Below, one piece after another: positions 51,300 through 59,332 of a stretch of DNA of 64,000 nucleotides. The stretch lies in assembly GCA_025210475.1 (NCBI GenBank), contig JAOARW010000105.1, forward strand, positions 1 through 64,000, read 5' to 3'. The notes under the pieces are model-generated. The model made no database searches, was not told the origin of the DNA, and worked only from the letters and a program-made list of their open reading frames with translations. Both the position numbers and the translations under genes were made by a program. The first letter of the stretch is position 1, and the number at the start of each line of letters is the position of its first letter. The DNA comes from Carboxylicivirga sp. Its GTDB lineage: Bacteria; Bacteroidota; Bacteroidia; Bacteroidales; Marinilabiliaceae.

Positions 51300-52337
51300 T
51301 CATTTCATGAGCTGAATAATGGAAAACCAACTATTTTCATCGGTGTACATTTTGTTGATATGCAGATGCGACTTATTGGCCAGATGCTGAATCATGTCTT
51401 TTGTGTACTTCTGCGAGTTTTCGGTGTGAATACGATCACCTTGTTTAAAGCTTAAATTTTGTTTGAGCCACGGTGAAGAAATTTCAATATCGGTGTTGGC
51501 TACCAAGTGCATTTCAATGCGATTGAGTTCTTTGTTAAAAAAGGCCAGGTGATCAAAATCGGGAATGAAAAAGTCGGTATCGATCAGCTTATTGCAGGCA
51601 CGGAGGATGTTTTTATTAAAAGCTTCGGTAATTCGTTGGCTATCGTTGTAGGCGGCTTCGATAACCGAAATATCTTTAACCATATCTAAGCCTAAAATAA
51701 GCTGATCGCCCGGATTCATTATTTCCTGAATGCCATTAAGCAGTTTTTCGGCCTCCTGAGTTTCAAAATTCCCGATGGTGCTTCCAAAAAAGCAGATGAT
51801 GCGTGGTTGTTCGTTGGGCAAACTCTTTAATTGAGTAAAGTCCCCGGCAATTCCCTTCACTTCCAGTTCAGGAAATTCACGTTTTAATTCACTTTTACTT
51901 TGCTCGATGGAGGCGGGACTAAAATCTATGGGGTAGTAGGTAATGTTGCTAAGTTTGCTTGGGGTGATTGCTTTAAGAACCAGTGATATTTTTGAGCAAT
52001 CGCCACTTCCCAGTTCAATCAGGTTAATGTGGCTTAATTGAGCAAATAGTTCGTTCGCATTGTTTTGGATGATACTTTTTTCCGTTCGGGTCGGATAATA
52101 TTCCGGTAGTTGCGTGATCCATTCAAAAAGTCTGGAGCCGTAATCGTCGTAGAAAAATTTACTTGAAATATATTTCTGTGGAGCCAAAAGGCCATGTATC
52201 AATTCCCATCTTAAAGAATCGTTGATGGTTTCTTTGTTGATTCGTTTGGTAATAGCTCTGAAAGATGCACTTGTGGAGGTAATTGTTTGGGTAATATTTT
52301 CAAGCATAACGATATCGGATTGAATGGGTACTAACAT
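51300..52337 (-). CDS. egtD: EgtD-family L-histidine N-alpha-methyltransferase
   Basis: This 345-residue protein has KFFYDDYGSRLFEWIT (about residues 60-75), TRTEKSII (about 83-90), the SAM motif LIELGSGDCSK (about 105-115) and FFGSTIGNF (about 178-186). These are hallmarks of EgtD, which trimethylates histidine to hercynine, the first step of ergothioneine synthesis. No EgtB-type sulfoxide synthase is nearby, so the end product here is uncertain: it may be ergothioneine completed elsewhere, or hercynine. An internal ATG at 52307 would give a 335-residue protein closer to the family norm. Confidence 0.9.
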   Translation of the reverse strand: MLVPIQSDIVMLENITQTITSTSASFRAITKRINKETINDSLRWELIHGLLAPQKYISSKFFYDDYGSRLFEWITQLPEYYPTRTEKSIIQNNANELFAQLSHINLIELGSGDCSKISLVLKAITPSKLSNITYYPIDFSPASIEQSKSELKREFPELEVKGIAGDFTQLKSLPNEQPRIICFFGSTIGNFETQEAEKLLNGIQEIMNPGDQLILGLDMVKDISVIEAAYNDSQRITEAFNKNILRACNKLIDTDFFIPDFDHLAFFNKELNRIEMHLVANTDIEISSPWLKQNLSFKQGDRIHTENSQKYTKDMIQHLANKSHLHINKMYTDENSWFSIIQLMK

Positions 52338-52390
52338 TCAAATACGGATAAAATTATGTCAAAGTCAATAGGATTGTAAAAATACTTGAC

Positions 52391-53134
52391 CTACCAATTG
52401 GGATCAAGAATATGCTCTTTTTTAGGGTTATCCTTCTCTATAATAGATAGGTGCAATGATTTGTTGGGGAATTCTTTTTTTAATTTCTGATGTAAAACTT
52501 TGGAAGGCATGGCATCCGTTGATAAATCATTTAAGTAGTGATAAATAGAATGTATGCGAATGCTATTGGCATTGGTTTGAACGATGTAATAATCAATTAA
52601 TGAACCTTGGTTAAAGCGCAATTTATCGATGCATGCTTTTATTTTATTGGCCATTTCATCAGGTGTGCTTTTTTGCATGTTCACCACATTGCCTTCTGGT
52701 GTCAGAATTGTTTGTGTTGCTTGGCTCTCATAATCCTTTAATTGATTGATGTGTTCGTTGTAATGGATGGTAAAGCCATCGGTGCAATTGTAATCGTGTG
52801 TTTTTGATTCGTCACGGTAAACCTTGGCAATCATGTGCTTGGGAGGGTAGGGTTTGAGAACTCGTATGTCCATTGAATCGCCCAGTTGCAAAACCGGGGT
52901 TAACACATAATCTATCTGGTCGAAATAACTGATGCCCTTATGCTGGTAGTAATATTTTAGCGTTTGAACTTTAAAGCTACCACCATTTACCTCAATACTG
53001 GCATACACTTTACCCGTTTCAACAGTGTTGAAGATAAGCACGTAATAATAGAGGTAAATTCCGACTACATTTAAAACAAGTAAAGACAGGATAATAACGG
53101 CTCTTTTAATGGTAGCCTGGCGTTCATTTTGCAT
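52391..53134 (-). CDS. Hypothetical protein with an N-terminal membrane anchor
   Basis: This 247-residue protein has a positively charged start, one strong hydrophobic helix (about residues 12-32, with a YLYYYVLIF stretch) and an extracytoplasmic beta-rich region. I do not recognise its family. The N-terminal half (ASIEVNGGSFKVQTLKYYYQ) looks like a DUF3592-type extracytoplasmic module, which is only an impression. It is followed by EgtD on the same strand with a 53-base gap. Confidence 0.6.
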   Translation of the reverse strand: MQNERQATIKRAVIILSLLVLNVVGIYLYYYVLIFNTVETGKVYASIEVNGGSFKVQTLKYYYQHKGISYFDQIDYVLTPVLQLGDSMDIRVLKPYPPKHMIAKVYRDESKTHDYNCTDGFTIHYNEHINQLKDYESQATQTILTPEGNVVNMQKSTPDEMANKIKACIDKLRFNQGSLIDYYIVQTNANSIRIHSIYHYLNDLSTDAMPSKVLHQKLKKEFPNKSLHLSIIEKDNPKKEHILDPNW

Positions 53135-53166
53135 ACTGGGTAGGTTTAGGTTTGATAGTATTTACA

Positions 53167-53871
53167 TTAGTTGGATTCCTTAAAAAGAGGATGGTCTGTT
53201 AGTTCGATGTTGTCGATGACCTCGCCATTATTATGAGCGATTAACAAACCTTCTTCCATTAAATACTCATTATTATTGAGCTTAGCCGGTTTAAGACCTT
53301 CACTAAATCCTTCGTTCATCATTTGACCTGCTCTAAGTGGAAACTCAAGCAGTGATGGGTAATTGTTTTCGTCTTCCGGTTCGTCGTGAAACTTGCGGCA
53401 ACTTTCTTCTGACATGGATAAATAAATGCGACATGCCATGGGGCGAGCCTGGTAAGCGCTGCAGGCACCATTTTTAAGTAGTGGGCAAGGTAACTTGCTT
53501 TTTTCTAGTTCATTCTGCGATAATCGTCCACGCTTTTGGTAGTTATCAAATGCCGATTGTAAAATTGCCTTTTGCTCATCCTCACGTAGGTTGAGCTTAA
53601 TAAATTGCCACAAGTAATGAAATTCATGTGCCACACCAAAAATTGGTTGATGACAACACCAGTTACATCCTTTACGGCAATCAATGTTAATGTTGTGGCG
53701 TTTGGCTTCGGCCGATAATGCATCAATAAGGCCTTCCATGGCATCCTGCTCCTGTCGGGTAGCTTGCCAAAGTTTCTTATCCGTCAGTTTATCGTTAATT
53801 GCCGTTTCTGCCAGGCGCAAGCCATCCTGAAAAAATGCCTTGTCGGTATCTGAAAGTTCTGATGTGCTCAT
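53167..53871 (-). CDS. YkgJ-family cysteine cluster protein (putative zinc- or iron-binding)
   Basis: This 234-residue protein has the cluster motif CRKGCNWCCHQ (about residues 63-73), CPLLKNGACSAYQARPMACR (about 131-150), and a further Cys in SEESCRKF (about 156-163). This is the YkgJ/UPF0153 pattern, which binds metal and is thought to be an oxygenase-like or radical-type protein. Its function is not established. It starts about 30 bases before the anchored hypothetical gene begins. Confidence 0.85.
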   Translation of the reverse strand: MSTSELSDTDKAFFQDGLRLAETAINDKLTDKKLWQATRQEQDAMEGLIDALSAEAKRHNINIDCRKGCNWCCHQPIFGVAHEFHYLWQFIKLNLREDEQKAILQSAFDNYQKRGRLSQNELEKSKLPCPLLKNGACSAYQARPMACRIYLSMSEESCRKFHDEPEDENNYPSLLEFPLRAGQMMNEGFSEGLKPAKLNNNEYLMEEGLLIAHNNGEVIDNIELTDHPLFKESN

Positions 53872-54000
53872 TTGTTTGTTTTTGCTTCATGCAAATGTAG
53901 TAATACCATAAATAGCATCAAATGGTTGCTATAAATCTACTCTTGTTAAGCTTTAGTTTTTATCATCATATAATGTAACTTGGCCATCATTATCCAAATA

Positions 54001-54035
54001 AAAGGGTGACCAACAATGCATGTCAATCACCCTTT
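54001..54035 (-). terminator. Terminator of the DUF4136 lipoprotein gene
   Basis: AAAGGGTGA pairs with TCACCCTTT (9 bp) around a 17-base loop. Read on the reverse strand it is followed by a T-rich TTTTATTT. Confidence 0.65.
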
Positions 54036-54055
54036 AAAAGCCTTTTGAAATTATA

Positions 54056-54604
54056 TTACTTCTTTGACGCCAGCGGATAGGTGGCAAAAATTTTCCTGAT
54101 AATCCGGTTCACCGATTGCTCATTCAGCTTTGTGCCGTTTTTAACAGCTCCTGAGGCTGAGCCTTGCCAAATCAGTTCTTTCTTCTCACGGTCAATTACA
54201 TCAATAATGATGGTTCCTTCGGTATGGGTGTTGTAATTAACCCGGTTAATTCCGGTATTAATGCCCCAACCATAAGGATAATAGGTGCTGCCCCAATAGA
54301 AATTATCATTTCGCTGAAGCGAGGTGGTTTCTTTCGTCTTGGTTTTAATCATCACTTTAACCAACAAATCAGGACTCTTATTCTCAGTATAACCACGATT
54401 GGTCATTTGTTCCTGAATAGCACTGTGAAGCCATGCTTTGCCCTTATCTTTAATAGGGAACGACTTCATGTGTTGCAACACCATGAAATTAGAATAGCTG
54501 TCAAACTTGGCATTCGGATCGTAATCGAAGTTAATGCTTGTTGTTTTACAGCTGCCTAGTGCTAAAATTATAATTGATAAACAGATTAGATTTCGAAATT
54601 TCAT
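54056..54604 (-). CDS. DUF4136 domain lipoprotein
   Basis: This 182-residue lipoprotein (LALGSCKT, Cys about 19) has a DUF4136 domain beginning NFDYDPNAKFDSYSNF, ending in an amphipathic helix before IRKIFATYPL. DUF4136 proteins are small periplasmic or outer-membrane lipoproteins of unknown function. Its transcript seems to be single-gene, since it has its own terminator and a spacer upstream. Confidence 0.85.
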   Translation of the reverse strand: MKFRNLICLSIIILALGSCKTTSINFDYDPNAKFDSYSNFMVLQHMKSFPIKDKGKAWLHSAIQEQMTNRGYTENKSPDLLVKVMIKTKTKETTSLQRNDNFYWGSTYYPYGWGINTGINRVNYNTHTEGTIIIDVIDREKKELIWQGSASGAVKNGTKLNEQSVNRIIRKIFATYPLASKK

Positions 54605-54777
54605 GTGATATAGTTTACGGTTTAATTAATAATCTTTTTTAAAAAGGATTCACTATTCTCTCCAAATTTGAGTGTTAAATGTAATACTTTTAACGCGTGC
54701 ATCGTATAAAACGATGAGGTATTTCTATGGATTGCCGAGATTGATTTAATTTTTAGAACTCAGAATACTAAAAAAAA

Positions 54778-54803
54778 TGGCAGCCCTTAACCAAGAACTG
54801 CCA
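54778..54803 (-). terminator. Terminator of the M18 aminopeptidase gene
   Basis: TGGCAG pairs with CTGCCA, with an inner CTT/AAG pairing. On the reverse strand it is followed by a run of seven T. The intervening spacer to 54604 shows no gene. Confidence 0.7.
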
Positions 54804-54829
54804 AATGTATTTTATTCAATACTCAACCC

Positions 54830-56131
54830 TTACATGTTGTAGAATGTTTCGAAGGCTTTGGTTACATACGTGTGATCCAATGTGCCGCCTAGCTCACGAA
54901 CCGAGTGCATGCCTAACATCGGATTACCAATATCAACCGTGCGAATATCTATTTTACCAGTCGAGACATTGCCCAGGGTAGAGCCACCAACCATATCTGA
55001 TCGGTTAACAAATTTCTGAACAGGTACATCAGCTTGCTGGCAAATGGTTTCGAAAATGGCACCACTTTCCCCGTCGGTGGTGTATTTTTGGTTGGCGTGT
55101 ATTTTAATAACCGGGCCTGCATTCATCACCGGATGCAATACCGGATCGTGTTTCTCAGGATGGTTAGGATGAACCGAATGAGCCATATCGGCCGAAATCA
55201 TAAAGGATTTATAGATGGTACGATGGTAATCTTCCTGCGACTTGCCCAATTTCTCCATAATGCGTTCGATGATGTTACGTAACACTGGCGAACCGGCACC
55301 TTGCTTGGTAACGCTGCCCACTTCTTCATTATCAAATACACAAAGAATGTTGGTGCTGTTGGTATTTTTGCTTTCGAGCAAAGCTTTTAAGCCGGCATGT
55401 ACCATTGCCAAATCGTCCAGCTTTGGTGATGAGATAAATTCCTGATCCGGACCAACCAGGCAGCCTTTTTCATATTCGTAAACAAACAGATCGAAATCCA
55501 GAATTTCTGATGCATCAACCTTTAGCTTTTCGGCAATTAATTTAAGCAGGTAGTTATCCTTTTCAAAGGTTTCATTAACAATACTCATTAGCGGCAACAT
55601 GTCAACCTGCTTATTTAATTCCATGCCGTCATTCACGCTACGGTTTAAATGAATGGCAACGCTAGGGATGATGAGCAGTGGTTTTCTGAAATCAACTAAT
55701 TGCGATTTGGGAGCCAATGGATTATCGCTTTTTAACAATACTCTTCCGGCCAATGAAAGAGGGCGATCAAGCCACGACATTAAGATGGGGCCGCCATAAA
55801 CTTCAGTATTTAACTTCAGATATTTGCCATCTACCAGCATTTCGGGTTGTGGTTTAATTTTAAAACCAGGCGAATCGCTATGGGCGCTAATTAGCTTCAA
55901 GCCTTTATCTTCAGGTGCTTCGGTGCCAATTTGAAAGGCAAATAAAGCTGAGCCGCTTTTAGTCGTGTAATATTTTCCGCCTTTTTCAATATTCCATGGC
56001 ATGCAAATGTCCATATACTGATAACCATTAGCCTCTAGCTCTTTTGCAGTATTGGCAATCACATGAAAAGCCGTTGGGCTTTGATGAATAAATTCAATCA
56101 GCTCTTCGGCATGTTTTATCTCTTGTGTCAT
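54830..56131 (-). CDS. apeB: M18 family metallo-aminopeptidase
   Basis: This 433-residue enzyme has the zinc ligands in LISAHSDSPGFKIKP (about residues 80-94), the FDNEEVGS motif (about 265-272) with the catalytic Glu, and HSVHPNHPEKHDP (about 315-327) followed by a final His ligand in GMHSVRE near 412. It is a dodecameric cytosolic aspartyl/general aminopeptidase by family. It stands alone between two terminators. The gene symbol follows the M18 naming in E. coli-like annotations and is a family-level label. Confidence 0.92.
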   Translation of the reverse strand: MTQEIKHAEELIEFIHQSPTAFHVIANTAKELEANGYQYMDICMPWNIEKGGKYYTTKSGSALFAFQIGTEAPEDKGLKLISAHSDSPGFKIKPQPEMLVDGKYLKLNTEVYGGPILMSWLDRPLSLAGRVLLKSDNPLAPKSQLVDFRKPLLIIPSVAIHLNRSVNDGMELNKQVDMLPLMSIVNETFEKDNYLLKLIAEKLKVDASEILDFDLFVYEYEKGCLVGPDQEFISSPKLDDLAMVHAGLKALLESKNTNSTNILCVFDNEEVGSVTKQGAGSPVLRNIIERIMEKLGKSQEDYHRTIYKSFMISADMAHSVHPNHPEKHDPVLHPVMNAGPVIKIHANQKYTTDGESGAIFETICQQADVPVQKFVNRSDMVGGSTLGNVSTGKIDIRTVDIGNPMLGMHSVRELGGTLDHTYVTKAFETFYNM

Positions 56132-56238
56132 TGTTATGATGTTTTTGTTGTTCTATCAAAATGGGCAAGATAAATATTTTAAATAAGCCAGATGATGAGA
56201 AAGGTCAATGTTGTAAGTTTTCCTGTAAGGAGCAAAAA

Positions 56239-56266
56239 AAAAGCTGTTTCAGAAGAAACAGCTTTT
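56239..56266 (-). terminator. Terminator of the cold-shock gene
   Basis: AAAAGCTGTTTC pairs perfectly with GAAACAGCTTTT (12 bp) around an AGAA loop. On the reverse strand it is followed by a run of T, making it a strong intrinsic terminator. Confidence 0.9.
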
Positions 56267-56293
56267 AATAATCTCTTAAAATATAAATCTAAT

Positions 56294-56485
56294 CTATGCT
56301 AGTTTTACATTTACCGCGTTTAAACCCTTACGGCCTTCCTGAAGCTCGTAAGTGACTTCATCATTTTCTTTGATTTCGTCGATAAGACCTGTTACGTGTA
56401 CAAAATACTCTTTGCTAGTTTCGTCGTCTTTGATGAATCCATAACCTTTTGAATCATTAAAGAACTTTACTGTACCTTTATTCAT
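56294..56485 (-). CDS. Cold-shock domain protein
   Basis: This 63-residue single cold-shock domain has RNP1 as KGYGFI (residues 13-18) and RNP2 as EYFVHVTGL (about 26-34). The usual aspartate and a phenylalanine of RNP2 (DIFVHFS) are replaced by Glu-Tyr and Val, a common Bacteroidota variant. It binds single-stranded RNA and melts secondary structure in mRNA. Its leader is about 60 bases, carries a hairpin, and starts from a recognisable promoter. Confidence 0.95.
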   Translation of the reverse strand: MNKGTVKFFNDSKGYGFIKDDETSKEYFVHVTGLIDEIKENDEVTYELQEGRKGLNAVNVKLA

Positions 56486-56503
56486 TATAAAAAAATTAAT
56501 TTA

Positions 56504-56529
56504 AGACTGATATTAGGAATTATCAGTCT
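56504..56529 (-). promoter_or_regulatory. Hairpin in the cold-shock mRNA leader
   Basis: AGACTGATA (56504-56512) pairs perfectly with TATCAGTCT (56521-56529) around an 8-base loop, between the start of transcription and the start codon. It could adjust translation with temperature, as cold-shock leaders do in other bacteria, but the exact function is not shown here. Confidence 0.6.
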
Positions 56530-56555
56530 CATGTCTAAAAATAATTGTTCAGAGA

Positions 56556-56587
56556 CAAATGTATGAACATTTTTGACATAAGCTCAA
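56556..56587 (-). promoter_or_regulatory. Cold-shock gene promoter
   Basis: On the reverse strand TTG (56585-56587) is followed after 21 bases by TACATTTG (56556-56563), matching the Bacteroidota -33/-7 pattern. The remaining part of 56588-56788 is T-rich, with no gene, and presumably includes the topB promoter. Confidence 0.6.
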
Positions 56588-56788
56588 CTTTTTTTAAGTA
56601 TTTGATGCAAAAACTGATAAAAATCTGTTTTAAGTGGCTTTAGATTATTTTTTTTAACGAAAATTTAATATGTATTCTTTTTGAAGTCAGACGTTTTTGT
56701 GTATTTGTTAATAACTCTTTTAAAAAAGTGAAAAAGCTTTTTTTCAGGAAATAGTATATTCGCTATAATTTCAAAATTCAATGATCAA

Positions 56789-59146
56789 ATGATAGTTTGT
56801 ATTGCAGAGAAACCAAGTGTTGCAGGTGAAATAGCTCAAATTGTGGGAGCTAAGTCAAGGCGAGATGGTTATTATGAAGGCAATAACTATCAGGTTACCT
56901 GGACTTTTGGTCATTTGTGTACCCTAAAGGAACCTCATGAGTATCTGGCCGAATGGAAGCGGTGGAGCCTGGGATGGTTACCAATGATCCCTTCGCGTTT
57001 TGGCATTAAGCTAATCAACGACTCGGGTATAGCCAAGCAGTTTAATACTATACAAAAGCTGGTGCAGGGCGCCGAAGAAGTGGTTAATTGTGGTGATGCC
57101 GGGCAGGAAGGAGAATTGATTCAGCGCTGGGTTCTGCACAAAGCCGGCACCAAGTGTCCGGTGAAGCGTTTGTGGATTTCCTCGTTAACAGAAGAAGCCA
57201 TTCGCGAGGGATTTGAAAAATTGCGTTCAGCAGATGATTTTTCAAACCTTTATGCAGCGGGTAGCTCCAGAGCCATCGGTGATTGGTTGCTGGGTATTAA
57301 TGCTACGCGGCTATACACACTTAAATATGGTCAGCAGGGACAGGTTTTGTCGATCGGGCGGGTTCAAACACCCACTTTGGCTCTGATTGTTGAACGACAA
57401 AAAGCCATCGATAATTTTACGCCCGAACCCTTTTGGGAGCTGAAAACCAAATACCGCGAGGTCGTTTTTTCGGCTACTAAAGGACGATTTACTAAAAAGG
57501 ACGAAGGGGAAACTTACCTTGAAACCATAAAAACAGATGAATTTGAGGTAAAAGACTTTTCAAGGAAGAAAGGCAAAGAAGCGCCACCCCGTCTTTTTGA
57601 TTTAACATCCCTTCAGGTAGAGTGTAATAAGAAGTTTGGTTTTTCGGCAGAAGAAACTTTAAAAACCATTCAATCACTCTATGAGAAGAAACTTACCACG
57701 TACCCTCGTGTAGATACGACTTTTCTGAGTGACGATATATATCCTAAGGTTCCCAATATTCTGAAAGGAATGAAGGATCATCAGCAGTTGACCGAACCGT
57801 TGTTAAAGTCCAAACTAAAAAAATCAAAAAAGGTTTTTGATGACAAAAAGGTGACCGATCACCACGCCATTATTCCAACAGGTGTTCATGCCAATAACAT
57901 GAACCGTGACGAAAAGTTGGTCTATGAATTGGTGGCACGTCGTTTTATAGCTGCTTTTTATCCTGATGCGACCATTTCAAATACCCAGGTGCTGGGGCAT
58001 GTTAATGGAGTTGAGTTTAAGGCCACAGGAAAGCAATTGCTGGAGCCGGGCTGGCGTGTTGTGTTTATGGATGGTAAAGAAACAGAGAAGAAGCAGGACG
58101 ATATCATGCCTGAATTTACGGTTGGCGAAAAAGGACCGCATGAGCCATTGCTGATCGAAAAAGAAACACAGCCTCCCAAACCATATACCGAAGCAACCTT
58201 ACTGAGGGCTATGGAAACGGCCGGTAAGCAGGTGGATGATGAAGAATTGCGCGATGCCATGAAAGAAAATGGAATTGGCAGACCATCAACACGAGCTGCG
58301 ATTATTGAAACCATTTTAAGGCGAAAATACATTACGAAAGTTCGCAAAAATCTACATCCAACAGTAACAGGCATTCAGTTAATTGATACGATTAAAAATG
58401 AATTGCTGAAATCGGCTGAACTAACTGGTATTTGGGAAAAGAAACTGCGCGAGATTGAAAAAGGCCAATACGATGCCGGTGAGTTTATGAATGAACTCAA
58501 GCAAATGGTATCGGATATTGTATTTCATGTAAAACACGATCGCAGCGAAAAAAAGATTGAAGTTGTATCGGAGGAAGAAAATGTGAAAAAGGCTACGAAA
58601 GCTCCAAAGAAGGCTAAGGTAGAGGAGTTGATTTGTCCTCGCTGCAAAGAGGGGCAAATGCTTAAGGGTAAATCAGCCTGGGGCTGCTCTCGCTTTAAAG
58701 AAGGATGTAAGACGCTTGTTCCTTTTGATTTCAAAGGCAAAAAACTAAGTGATAAACAGTTTGAGCAGTTGTTAATCAAGGGTAAAACGCCTAAGATAAA
58801 GGGCTTTGGACAGGATGGAACTAAGGTGGATGGCATCATTAAATTTGATGCTGAATATAAATTAACACTTGAAGTTGCCGAACCGGAAGCCTGGACTTGT
58901 CCTGTTTGTAAGGTCGGATTAGTGGTTAAAGGTAAAACGGCCTATGGTTGTAATAACTTTAAAAATGGTTGTCGCTTGCGCATTCCTTTCGAATTTATGG
59001 GCAAATCATTAACCGAGAAACAGGTAGAAGCTTTGGTTTTAAAACAGAAGACACCGCTTATTAAAGGCCTGATCAATGCTCAAACCCATGAAAAAATAAA
59101 CGGAAAGATTATTTTGAACGGAGATGGACAATTGGGTGTTGAATAG
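56789..59146 (+). CDS. topB: DNA topoisomerase III
   Basis: This 785-residue type IA topoisomerase has the N-terminal Toprim domain (IAEKPSVAGEIAQ, residues 5-17; GDAGQEGELIQ, about 109-119), SIGRVQTPTLAL (about 190-201) and the catalytic Tyr305 in TTYPRVDTTFLSDD. Two C-terminal zinc-ribbon-like repeats with CPRC...GCSRFKEGC and CPVC...GCNNFKNGC (residues about 615-645 and 706-735) bind single-stranded DNA. It decatenates DNA, usually with a RecQ helicase. Such chromosomal copies with repeated C-terminal domains are common in Bacteroidota. Confidence 0.95.
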   Translation: MIVCIAEKPSVAGEIAQIVGAKSRRDGYYEGNNYQVTWTFGHLCTLKEPHEYLAEWKRWSLGWLPMIPSRFGIKLINDSGIAKQFNTIQKLVQGAEEVVNCGDAGQEGELIQRWVLHKAGTKCPVKRLWISSLTEEAIREGFEKLRSADDFSNLYAAGSSRAIGDWLLGINATRLYTLKYGQQGQVLSIGRVQTPTLALIVERQKAIDNFTPEPFWELKTKYREVVFSATKGRFTKKDEGETYLETIKTDEFEVKDFSRKKGKEAPPRLFDLTSLQVECNKKFGFSAEETLKTIQSLYEKKLTTYPRVDTTFLSDDIYPKVPNILKGMKDHQQLTEPLLKSKLKKSKKVFDDKKVTDHHAIIPTGVHANNMNRDEKLVYELVARRFIAAFYPDATISNTQVLGHVNGVEFKATGKQLLEPGWRVVFMDGKETEKKQDDIMPEFTVGEKGPHEPLLIEKETQPPKPYTEATLLRAMETAGKQVDDEELRDAMKENGIGRPSTRAAIIETILRRKYITKVRKNLHPTVTGIQLIDTIKNELLKSAELTGIWEKKLREIEKGQYDAGEFMNELKQMVSDIVFHVKHDRSEKKIEVVSEEENVKKATKAPKKAKVEELICPRCKEGQMLKGKSAWGCSRFKEGCKTLVPFDFKGKKLSDKQFEQLLIKGKTPKIKGFGQDGTKVDGIIKFDAEYKLTLEVAEPEAWTCPVCKVGLVVKGKTAYGCNNFKNGCRLRIPFEFMGKSLTEKQVEALVLKQKTPLIKGLINAQTHEKINGKIILNGDGQLGVE

Positions 59147-59244
59147 GTTTTATTGATCTGTTTCAAATCGAAACCCAGAACTGTATAATATTATCCAGTC
59201 AAGTTTCAATATCAGAAGATGTGTTAAATGGAGCGCGATTGTGA

Positions 59245-59273
59245 TTGGATTTAATCCCTTTTTTTTACTTTTG
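59245..59273 (+). promoter_or_regulatory. Promoter of the PBP1+LysM gene
   Basis: TTG (59245-59247), 18 bases, then TACTTTTG (59266-59273) fit the Bacteroidota promoter model, 60 bases before the ATG. An AGCTTT/AAAGCT hairpin lies at the expected start site. Confidence 0.6.
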
Positions 59274-59332
59274 AGCTTTTAAAGCTATTGTGGCAAATTT
59301 AACGGTAGCGGCTTATACAGAATTATTAGCAT

